From an uncultured Oxalobacteraceae bacterium (lineage in GTDB: Bacteria > Pseudomonadota > Gammaproteobacteria > Burkholderiales > Burkholderiaceae), in contig CAMLHI010000105.1 in NCBI GenBank assembly GCA_946479705.1, positions 1-7,191 of the forward strand: DNA of 7,191 nucleotides, given 5' to 3'. The translations under genes were made by a program, and so were the position numbers. Of the stretch, positions 1 through 7,191 are shown piece by piece; position 1 is the first letter of the stretch, and every line of letters starts with the position of its first letter. Under the pieces are notes generated by a model that saw only the letters and a list, made by a program, of their open reading frames with translations, searched no databases and was not told the origin of the DNA.

Positions 1-2
1 CC

Positions 3-143
3 AAGATCATCCCGCAAATTCCGATGGCCCGCCTGGGCAAGCCGGAAGAAGTGGCCGGCCTGGTGGCCTACCTGTCGTCCGACGAAGCGGCTTTCGTCAC
101 TGGCGCCAACATCGCCATCAATGGCGGCCAGCACATGTCCTGA
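3..143 (+). CDS. phaB: Acetoacetyl-CoA reductase PhaB, C-terminal 46 residues (5' end outside window)
   Basis: Only the C-terminus is present, entering the window in frame and ending at TGA 141-143. PhaB is a cytoplasmic short-chain dehydrogenase that reduces acetoacetyl-CoA to (R)-3-hydroxybutyryl-CoA with NADPH, the second step of polyhydroxybutyrate synthesis. Seen directly: the SDR tail pattern RLGKPEEVA, then [20 protein letters not shown], and the terminal NGGQHMS. An NGG-x-HM ending is typical of PhaB and differs from most FabG proteins, which makes PhaB the better call. The catalytic Ser/Tyr/Lys lie upstream of the window and cannot be checked. A terminator follows 28 bp after the stop, so the gene is the last of its transcript; phaC or phaA would be expected to the left but are not visible. 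A FabG-like 3-oxoacyl-ACP reductase remains the main alternative. Confidence 0.82.
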   Translation, partial: KIIPQIPMARLGKPEEVAGLVAYLSSDEAAFVTGANIAINGGQHMS

Positions 144-170
144 CATCCACTACGCTTGTCGGTGGACACG

Positions 171-199
171 AAAGCACTGCCTACGGGTAGTGCTTTTTT
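171..199 (+). terminator. Intrinsic terminator of phaB with UACG tetraloop
   Basis: An 11-bp stem (171-181 with 186-196, including one G-U pair at 179/188) closes a TACG loop at 182-185. The loop-closing pair is C-G, giving the C(UACG)G form of the very stable UNCG tetraloops. Six T's run from 194 to 199, partly within the stem. This is a textbook Rho-independent terminator placed just after phaB. It separates phaB transcription from everything downstream. Confidence 0.93.
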
Positions 200-252
200 C
201 ATATGCCGCTGCCGCGGCTAGTTGGCACAATGAACGAATTCGGATTTGGCAC

Positions 253-283
253 TTGTCAATACATCTTTCGGATGAGTTATAAT
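253..283 (+). promoter_or_regulatory. Sigma70-like promoter
   Basis: TTGTCA at 253-258 resembles the -35 consensus (one mismatch), and a perfect TATAAT lies at 278-283. The spacer is 19 bp, slightly longer than the ideal 17. It is the best -10 box in the window and stands about 465 bp upstream of the nearest annotated start codon on its strand that I consider even possible (741). Transcription would begin near 290, just before the inverted-repeat cluster. It may drive a small RNA or a long leader. The long spacer is the main weakness. Confidence 0.5.
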
Positions 284-289
284 CCTTGC

Positions 290-470
290 ACAGCAGCGCC
301 AGGAACCGTCACGCCCCAGAATGCGCCATGACGGCATGGACTGGCCATGTGGAAGGCCGTCTTCGGCCTCGCATTCTGACCTCGCCTCGACGCCACTTCA
401 AGATGGACGAGCAGAATGCCGATCGACGCACCTCGCAGCTTCCTAAGTCGCCCAATCCGCGCTGCGACTC
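290..470 (+). ncRNA. Candidate structured RNA (small RNA or leader), family unknown
   Basis: Starting just after the promoter-like element, this segment holds several perfect complementary arms. P1 is CAGAATGCG 317-325 with CGCATTCTG 370-378 (9 bp). Inside it are CATGG 335-339 with CCATG 345-349, and AGGCCG 354-359 with CGGCCT 364-369 (loop TCTT), the latter directly abutting P1. Together these could form a three-way junction. An alternative helix pairs 371-378 plus 381-384 with 408-419 (12 bp with a 2-nt bulge) and cannot coexist with P1. Further on, TCGCAGC 433-439 pairs with GCTGCGA 461-467, or AGTCGC 446-451 pairs with GCGACT 464-469. I do not recognise a known family (6S, 4.5S, tmRNA and RNase P were considered), and no T-rich terminator follows. 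Chance pairing is possible, so this is a candidate only. Confidence 0.3.
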
Positions 471-947
471 CATTCACATCTAGAAATGCCGCTTTGTTTA
501 GGAATTAAATGCAGCTTGTTAACGTTTCTAATGGCACGAGCTAGTTGTGTGTAAAGGAAAATCAATCGACGGGGGCGTGTGCCATCTTGTCGATCCTTCA
601 GCACGGGCGAATGCTCGCCCTGCGGTTCAACAAACAAGCGCCACGCTAATCCTGTCAATATAGATGAGTTGCCCCTGAATGTGGCTGACAAGGCCGCTAC
701 GCGTTGTTAATCGGAATTTTATATTTTTCAATCGAAATTTATGTTGCCCAAACGTGTGGTCGCTGCTAGGCTTCAATTCCGTAATCTGGTATTGACGAAG
801 TTCGCCCGGCAAGGACCAGGGCAACGTTTATCAACGGGTTTGGACGCCCGGGAAAGCCGAACAATCTCGCTTGAATCTCCCGGCATATTGCCGACTGCTG
901 GCTCCGCGCACGGATTCGACCAGCAACCTATCTCGAACACTGAAAAC

Positions 948-2210
948 ATGAAAACCATTCAGAGTGGGCGCACCTACAAGTGGATTGCGCTGGGCCTTAT
1001 CGAACCGGGTGGCATTCCAGATACGCCGAGAAACGTCGCCGATCAAGCCTTGGCCCGCATCGCGGCCGCGCGCGAGGCGGCTGACGGCGGCCAGTTCATT
1101 TTGCGCAAGGAAAACCCGACGGATTTGGCGCTGCATGCGACTTGGCGCGGCTTGCTTGGCAGCAGCGAAAGCGCCGAAAGGATCTACCAGTCTCCAGAGT
1201 TCCTGCAGTTTCTCAGCCTGTGCTCAGATGACGAGCAGTTTTCATTGTTTTCCATCACGCGCCGCCATGATGCGCAAATTCTCGGTCTAGTGCCGGTGCG
1301 TCTAGGCAATGAAACTCTCGATTTCGGCGTCGGCAAATTCAAGGTCGTTCGTATCCTCGGCAGCGTGGCATTGGTGCCCCAGGCCGGCGTGCTGGCGCAG
1401 CAGGTCATCACCGAGTTGATGATGCGCTTCCCGCAAGCCGACGCCGTATCGATGCAGGCTGTCCCGGCCGAAAGCCAATGGTGGCAGGCGATGGCAGCCG
1501 GCAGTCCGGCCAAGCCTGGCTGTCGGCCGTATTTGCTCAACGACTGGCGCGACTGCCACACCGTCCCGCTGCCAGACAGCTTCGACGCCTACCTGAAGCA
1601 GTTCAGTTCCAAGAAACGCTATAACTTGTCGCGCCAGGTCAAGCAGCTCGAAGCTGAAGCCGGCGAGATCGCCGTGCAGCGTATCGTCGACGCGGCCGGC
1701 GTGCCCGCGATGTTCGCCGTGGCCAGTGGACTGGCTTCGCCAGCCGAGCGCCACGGATTTTTGAGTGAGCGCGAGTATGCCGCTTTGGCCGAGTGCGGCC
1801 TGTTGCTGTCCTACGTGATTTCCTGCGGCGGCAAGCCGGTCGGGGCAGTGATCGGTTCGCTGTCTTGCGGTGTGTGGCATGTGTACAAGATTCTGTGGCA
1901 GGTGGAGTACGCTGGCCTGTCGATCGGCACCTCGGTGCTGCACTTGTGCATCAAGGACGCGATGGCCAATTATCGTCTGACGTCGATCGACTTTGGGTAC
2001 GGCAGTCCGAACCGCGAATTCAAATCCTCCCATGTGCTCAGAAAACGCGCGCACGTGTTGATGTACCGCGCCACTGTGCGCAATCGGATAGTGATTGGCA
2101 TTCATGCCGGCCTGAGCTCCCTGTCCACCCCGCTCAGCCGGTTTCTGAAAGCCATCCCGAAGTGGGTTGCCCGCGTCGGTCTGTCCAAGCGGTGTAGCGC
2201 CGGAACATAG
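948..2210 (+). CDS. BioF2/FemAB-like GNAT-family acyltransferase (PF13480 type)
   Basis: A 420-residue protein of the GNAT_acetyltransf_6 / 'BioF2-like' group. This group is related to FemAB, transfers acyl or aminoacyl groups, and often occurs near envelope or polysaccharide genes. Seen directly: a basic helix KKRYNLSRQVKQLE at about 222-235 typical of the family, a motif-A-like turn GLSIGTS at 323-329, and the hallmark DFGYGSPNREFKSS at 348-361 (family pattern: hydrophobic-D-hydrophobic-G-x-G...K). There is no signal peptide or clear membrane segment, so it is probably cytosolic. The frame is open back to an ATG at 741, but the extra 69 codons show poor codon bias and no domain, so I prefer ATG 948. 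Neither start has a good Shine-Dalgarno. The gene stands alone between a terminator and the pip promoter, with GC near 55-58% in sampled stretches. Its substrate cannot be told from sequence. Confidence 0.82.
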   Translation: MKTIQSGRTYKWIALGLIEPGGIPDTPRNVADQALARIAAAREAADGGQFILRKENPTDLALHATWRGLLGSSESAERIYQSPEFLQFLSLCSDDEQFSLFSITRRHDAQILGLVPVRLGNETLDFGVGKFKVVRILGSVALVPQAGVLAQQVITELMMRFPQADAVSMQAVPAESQWWQAMAAGSPAKPGCRPYLLNDWRDCHTVPLPDSFDAYLKQFSSKKRYNLSRQVKQLEAEAGEIAVQRIVDAAGVPAMFAVASGLASPAERHGFLSEREYAALAECGLLLSYVISCGGKPVGAVIGSLSCGVWHVYKILWQVEYAGLSIGTSVLHLCIKDAMANYRLTSIDFGYGSPNREFKSSHVLRKRAHVLMYRATVRNRIVIGIHAGLSSLSTPLSRFLKAIPKWVARVGLSKRCSAGT

Positions 2211-2238
2211 GCCGTACCGGCCAACGCGGCACCGCCGC
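2210..2238 (+). repeat. Two tandem short hairpins after the acyltransferase
   Basis: GGCCG 2210-2214 / loop TAC / CGGCC 2218-2222 is followed at once by GCGGC 2226-2230 / loop ACC / GCCGC 2234-2238. Each has a perfect 5-bp GC-only stem with a 3-nt loop. No T-tract follows, so this is not a standard intrinsic terminator. It could stabilise the 3' end of the upstream mRNA or slow RNA polymerase. Chance in GC-rich DNA is a real alternative. Confidence 0.3.
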
Positions 2239-2254
2239 AACCGGCCTACTGCGC

Positions 2255-2260
2255 TACAAT
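2255..2260 (+). promoter_or_regulatory. -10-like element upstream of pip
   Basis: TACAAT, one mismatch from TATAAT, lies 29 bp upstream of the pip ATG in the context GCGCTACAATCGG, a form common before genes in GC-rich betaproteobacteria. I see no good -35 hexamer 16-18 bp upstream. Transcription would start near 2267, giving a leader of about 23 nt. Confidence 0.45.
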
Positions 2261-2289
2261 CGGTCTCGTTCATCACTACCAAGACCGAC

Positions 2290-3246
2290 ATGCCATACGC
2301 GCCGTCCTCGCTGTTTCCGCCGATTCAGCCGACCAGGCAAGGAATGCTCGCCGTCGATGCCCTGCACACCCTGTACTGGGAAGAAGTGGGCAATCCGGAC
2401 GGCATCCCGGTGCTGTTCCTGCATGGCGGCCCGGGCGCCGGCCTGTCGCCGCAGCACCGGCGCTTCTTCGATCCGCGCCAGTACCGCGTGATCCTGTTCG
2501 ATCAGCGCGGCGCCGGCAAGTCGACCCCGCTGGGCGAATGGCGCAACAACACCACCCAGCTGCTGGTGCAAGACATCGAAACCCTGCGCGCGCAATTCGG
2601 CATCGAGCAGTGGCTGGTGTTTGGCGGCTCGTGGGGCTCGACCCTGGCGCTGGCCTACGGACAGGCCCATCCCGAGCGCTGCCTGGGCTTCGTGCTGCGC
2701 GGGATTTTCCTGTGCACGCCGGCCGAAATCGAGTGGTTCATCAACGGCGTCGAGTGGTTCTATCCGGAGCTGCACGACGAGTTCGTGGCGCTGATTCCGC
2801 CCGCGGAGAGGGGCGACCTGCTCAAGGCCTATGCCAGCCGCATCCTGTCGACCGATCCGGCGGTGTACTGGCCGGCCGCGCGCGCCTGGAGCCGCTTCGA
2901 GGGCCGCCGCGTGTTCCTGCTGCCGCAACCGGACGAAGTCGCGTCCGATACCCTCGACCTGGGCGTGGGGCGGCTCGAACTGCATTACATGGCGCACCAC
3001 GGCTTCTTCGAACCGGACCAGCTGCTGCGCGAGCTGCCGCGCATCGCCCATCTGCCGGCCGTGATCGTGCAGGGCCGCTACGATGTGATCTGCCCGCCGG
3101 TGTCGGCCTACCGCCTGCACCAGGCCTGGCCCGGCTCGCGCCTGAAGATGGTGGCCGACGCCGGCCACGGCGCGCTGGAAAGCGGCATCGCCGCCGCCCT
3201 GGTCAATGCCACAGAGCAATTCAAACGCGTGCGCCGCTTCGACTAG
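2290..3246 (+). CDS. pip: Prolyl aminopeptidase (proline iminopeptidase), peptidase family S33
   Basis: A 318-residue alpha/beta-hydrolase that removes N-terminal proline from peptides in the cytoplasm. Motifs in order: HGGPG at 45-49 (oxyanion-hole motif of S33), DQRGAGKS at 71-78, the nucleophile elbow GGSWGS at 112-117 with Ser114, a helical cap region about 140-230, then GRYDVICP with Asp265 and AGHGA with His293, completing the Ser-Asp-His triad. Glu204 (in SRFEG) and Glu230 (in RLELHY) fall where the Serratia enzyme has the two glutamates that bind the proline amino group. Length matches the family (about 310-320). ATG 2290 is chosen because the protein aligns from its usual start there; the frame stays open upstream into the acyltransferase end but shows no domain. 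It lies 79 bp after the acyltransferase and 53 bp before the DUF2721 gene, and has its own -10-like box. Confidence 0.95.
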   Translation: MPYAPSSLFPPIQPTRQGMLAVDALHTLYWEEVGNPDGIPVLFLHGGPGAGLSPQHRRFFDPRQYRVILFDQRGAGKSTPLGEWRNNTTQLLVQDIETLRAQFGIEQWLVFGGSWGSTLALAYGQAHPERCLGFVLRGIFLCTPAEIEWFINGVEWFYPELHDEFVALIPPAERGDLLKAYASRILSTDPAVYWPAARAWSRFEGRRVFLLPQPDEVASDTLDLGVGRLELHYMAHHGFFEPDQLLRELPRIAHLPAVIVQGRYDVICPPVSAYRLHQAWPGSRLKMVADAGHGALESGIAAALVNATEQFKRVRRFD

Positions 3247-3258
3247 CGGCCGGGCTGC

Positions 3259-3264
3259 TACACT
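3259..3264 (+). promoter_or_regulatory. Possible -10 element before the DUF2721 gene
   Basis: TACACT in the context GGCTGCTACACTAGCGG resembles the -10 element ahead of pip. It lies 35 bp before the ATG at 3300. The only candidate -35 (TTCGAC, 3238-3243) is weak with a 15-bp spacer. The downstream pair of genes could instead be read through from pip, since no terminator is visible in the 53-bp gap. Confidence 0.3.
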
Positions 3265-3299
3265 AGCGGCAATTACTCAAAATAAACGCACGTGCTTTC

Positions 3300-3758
3300 A
3301 TGAATATTCAGATCACCGATATCGGCCATGTGATCCAGCTGGCCATTGCCCCGGTGTTCCTGCTCACCGGCGTGGGCACCAAGCTGACCGTGCTGACCAA
3401 CCGGCTGGCGCGCATCATCGACCGCACCCGCGTGCTCGAAGACCGCCTCGACATCGGCCACAGCGATGCCTATCTGGAAGAACTGCGCGTGCTGTACCAG
3501 CGCTCGCACCTGATCAACTACGCCATTACCCTGTCGACCGCCTGCGGTCTGCTGATCTGCCTGGTCATCGCCATGCTGTTCCTCGGCGACACCACCAATC
3601 TGCCGCTCGACAAATACATCGCCGCCTTTTTCGTGCTGGCCATGTTTTGCCTGATCGGTAGTTTCGTCTACCTGCTGCGCGAGATTTTCATCGCCGCGCG
3701 CAGCATGCGCTACGGCCGCCATACCCGGCCCTCGCGCAGCCATCCGGACGCGCGCTGA
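3300..3758 (+). CDS. DUF2721 family inner-membrane protein
   Basis: A 152-residue membrane protein of unknown function. Three hydrophobic segments are visible: about 7-29 (starting IGHVIQLAIAPVFLLTGVGT), about 72-95 and about 106-127. Between the first two is a charged helical stretch (about 35-70, NRLARIIDRTRVLEDRL onward), and the C-terminus is short, basic and Arg-rich (137-152). The pattern of an N-terminal helix followed by a LTNRLARIIDR-like motif is characteristic of DUF2721 (PF11026). Length is normal for the family. No catalytic motif is evident, and I do not assign a role. ATG 3300 gives the full first membrane helix. No strong Shine-Dalgarno is present. The next gene starts 36 bp downstream, so the two may be co-transcribed. 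Confidence 0.85.
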   Translation: MNIQITDIGHVIQLAIAPVFLLTGVGTKLTVLTNRLARIIDRTRVLEDRLDIGHSDAYLEELRVLYQRSHLINYAITLSTACGLLICLVIAMLFLGDTTNLPLDKYIAAFFVLAMFCLIGSFVYLLREIFIAARSMRYGRHTRPSRSHPDAR

Positions 3759-3794
3759 TCCCCGCTTCACCGCATTGAATGAATTGAGTTTCTT

Positions 3795-4256
3795 ATGTCC
3801 ATGCACGACTATCAACGCCCCCCGACCCTGTACCGCTACGCCCCGCGCGCCGAACTGGAGCTGTCCCTGAAGGCCGGGCAGTTCCGCCTGGTGCCGTCGA
3901 ATAACTGCCTGACCCTGTCCTTCGCCCAAGCGTGGGACAAGGCCCTGTTCGAGATACACGCACCGGCCGATGCCTGCCTGATCATTCATAACACCGAGGA
4001 ATTCGGCGAACGCCTGCACCGCGCGGTGCAGCGCACCTTGCCGAGCTGGGCGGGGATCGACGGCGCCATCGAATACGGCGTGCGCGCCGCGCTCGGCAGC
4101 GCCTTCACCAAGACCCTGGCCGAGGCCGAGGAGCGCGAGTGGCAGTTCGCCTGGCGCGCCATGGCGCCGCAGCTGAGCTTGAATCCGGTGACGGTCAAGA
4201 TCGGCAGCATCGAAAGCTTCGCCGAACTGCGCGACCGCGAAAGCTATCCGGCCTGA
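3795..4256 (+). CDS. Hypothetical 153-residue soluble protein, weakly DUF2971-like layout
   Basis: I do not recognise this protein with confidence. It lacks a signal peptide and membrane segments. Visible features: PPTLYRYAP near the N-terminus (9-17), an LTLSFAQAWD stretch at 39-48, a hydrophobic strand ADACLIIHNT at 58-67, DGAIEYG at 89-95, and a C-terminal KTLAEAEEREWQFAW at 106-120. The order LYRY, SF..W, and K...E.EW..W loosely recalls DUF2971 proteins. A spaced Arg, Ser and Glu (R14, S42, E93) also recalls the R-S-E layout of ADP-ribosyltransferase folds. Both resemblances are by eye and may be coincidental. A weak GAG at 3786-3788 precedes ATG 3795; ATG 3801 is an alternative start. 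Codon use is like that of its neighbours, and the even, native-looking composition supports a real gene. It ends 5 bp from the convergent SRPBCC gene. Confidence 0.75.
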   Translation: MSMHDYQRPPTLYRYAPRAELELSLKAGQFRLVPSNNCLTLSFAQAWDKALFEIHAPADACLIIHNTEEFGERLHRAVQRTLPSWAGIDGAIEYGVRAALGSAFTKTLAEAEEREWQFAWRAMAPQLSLNPVTVKIGSIESFAELRDRESYPA

Positions 4257-4261
4257 TTAAC

Positions 4262-4813
4262 TCAACCCGGCTGGTCGATACGCGCCAGCACGGCCGCCAT
4301 CATGCGTTCGATGTCCGAGCGGATCAGGTTGGCGCCGAGCAGGCCCGGCACGTAGAACTTCGGCACCAGTTTGCCGCCGTAGCTGATGCGGGTGCCGCCA
4401 TCGGCCAGGGGCGTCAATTCCCAGCGGCACTGGTACTGCTTCATGTCGCCATCGACCAGGTCGATGTCGATCAGGGTCATCGGTTCTTCCACGATATTGA
4501 CGACCAGGTGGATCTCGCGCTTGAAGAACAGGAAGCGCGCCTGGCCTAGCTGCTCCAGCACCACCTTGTTGCCGTTCCTTGAAATCACCTTGGCGCTCAG
4601 CAGGTCCGGCACGAATTCCGGATGGCGCTCGTAATTGGTGAGGATCTTCCACACGACGGCCGGCGCCGCCTGCACGGTGCCGCTGGCGGCCACCTGGAAC
4701 TGCTTGTGGCCGTCCGCGTCGACCCGCTTGACGTTGACCTCGAGCGGCGCCTGCTGCGCCCAGGCGGGCAGCGCGAACCAGAGCGGCAGGAGGAAGAGGA
4801 GGCGGGCAAGCAT
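4262..4813 (-). CDS. Exported SRPBCC / START-like (polyketide cyclase/COQ10-type) protein
   Basis: A 183-residue protein. Residues 1-19 (MLARLLFLLPLWFALPAWA) form a signal peptide with an AWA cleavage site before QQ, so the mature protein should be periplasmic. The rest fits the SRPBCC helix-grip fold: a first strand about 36-48 (KQFQVAASGTVQAA), the typical PAVVWKILTNYERHPEFVPDL at about 51-71 (family pattern: VW..L.DYE..P.F.P.), central strands, and a long C-terminal helix (about 160-180). Relatives (PF03364, RatA/COQ10-like) bind hydrophobic ligands in a deep pocket; the ligand here is unknown. The gene is transcribed divergently from fadH across 124 bp and converges with the hypothetical gene, with only 5 bp between stops and no terminator. 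The first possible Met is also the signal-peptide Met, which supports the start. No good Shine-Dalgarno precedes it. Confidence 0.87.
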   Translation of the reverse strand: MLARLLFLLPLWFALPAWAQQAPLEVNVKRVDADGHKQFQVAASGTVQAAPAVVWKILTNYERHPEFVPDLLSAKVISRNGNKVVLEQLGQARFLFFKREIHLVVNIVEEPMTLIDIDLVDGDMKQYQCRWELTPLADGGTRISYGGKLVPKFYVPGLLGANLIRSDIERMMAAVLARIDQPG

Positions 4814-4819
4814 GGGCTT

Positions 4820-4848
4820 AGCCTACGGGAAACCTGGCGCCCTGACAA
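4820..4848 (-). promoter_or_regulatory. Possible promoter of the SRPBCC gene with very short leader
   Basis: On the minus strand, TTGTCA (4848-4843) is followed after exactly 17 bp by TAGGCT (4825-4820), a weak -10. The start codon begins only 6 bp after that -10, so the message would be leaderless or nearly so, which would fit the absence of a Shine-Dalgarno. The poor -10 makes this tentative. Confidence 0.25.
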
Positions 4849-4881
4849 GGAGCGTTCCCAAGCGTGCGGCCGGGCGATTAG

Positions 4882-7191
<2,310 letters not shown>

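Larger units (their letters stand above)
200..740. other. Gene-poor stretch of lower GC between phaB and the acyltransferase
   Basis: I found no convincing protein gene here. The stretch contains a sigma70-like promoter (253-283), a cluster of inverted repeats (317-469), and AT-rich sequence from about 481 to 740. Rough counts give about 38% GC at 481-540 and 40% at 721-780, against about 70% in fadH. The short open frame 286-483 would start with TTG right after the -10 box, has no ribosome binding site, and encodes an Arg/Ser/His-rich peptide without recognisable features, so I do not call it. A small perfect hairpin sits at 605-620 (GGGCGA, loop ATGC, TCGCCC) with no T-tract behind it. Confidence 0.7.

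Noticed and set aside
222..252. Two TTGGCAC words (222-228 and 246-252) resembling the sigma54 -24 element
   Set aside because: Neither is followed at the required spacing by a TTGC -12 element, so a sigma54 promoter is not supported.
286..483. Small 65-codon open frame after the strong -10 box
   Set aside because: It would start with TTG three bases after the -10 hexamer, before the expected transcript start, without a ribosome binding site; the peptide looks random.
605..620. Perfect hairpin GGGCGA-ATGC-TCGCCC as a terminator
   Set aside because: No run of T follows (next bases are TGCGG), so it is not an intrinsic terminator; may be chance.
1302..2291. Long minus-strand open frame opposite the acyltransferase
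   Set aside because: No recognisable motif and low-complexity Arg/Gln/His/Gly content; the plus-strand frame carries PF13480-type motifs.
2254..3219. Long minus-strand open frame opposite pip
   Set aside because: Antisense to a complete peptidase with all catalytic motifs; composition typical of a complementary-strand shadow.

Overview
The window looks like a chromosomal segment from a GC-rich betaproteobacterium, most likely of the Oxalobacteraceae type (Massilia, Duganella or Janthinobacterium relatives). This is inferred from a PhaB-type acetoacetyl-CoA reductase end, GC-rich coding with strong third-position bias, and CTACAAT/CTACACT-like promoter cores. No species can be named from sequence alone. 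I saw no rRNA, tRNA, CRISPR array, insertion sequence or phage gene.

Layout. Bases 3-143 hold the 3' end of phaB, closed by a clean intrinsic terminator with a UACG tetraloop (171-199). A gene-poor stretch of lower GC follows (about 200-947). It has a good promoter-like element (253-283) followed by several inverted repeats (317-469) that can form two mutually exclusive long helices. This is a candidate small RNA or structured leader. Next is a lone BioF2/FemAB-like GNAT acyltransferase (best start 948, stop 2210), also lower in GC than its right-hand neighbours. A same-strand cluster follows: prolyl aminopeptidase (2290-3246), a DUF2721 three-helix membrane protein (3300-3758) and an unrecognised 153-residue protein (3795-4256). 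Only 5 bp separate the last of these from the convergent gene for an exported SRPBCC/START-like protein (minus strand, 4262-4813). A 124-bp divergent promoter region leads to fadH, a complete 2,4-dienoyl-CoA reductase (4938-6959). The window ends in the 3' part of a KAS III-type (FabH-like) condensing enzyme on the minus strand. That gene converges on fadH so tightly that the two stop codons share one CTAG.

How the genes relate. Three enzymes handle acyl-CoA or acyl-ACP: PhaB (acetoacetyl-CoA to 3-hydroxybutyryl-CoA for polyhydroxyalkanoate), FadH (auxiliary beta-oxidation of unsaturated fatty acids) and the KAS III-like enzyme (condensation that starts acyl chains). They suggest a loose lipid and carbon-storage theme but do not form one operon. 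The middle genes look like ordinary housekeeping or hypothetical genes. Most of the window is conventional. The parts worth a second look are the structured non-coding stretch at 253-469, the unknown 153-residue protein, and the fadH/KAS III junction.
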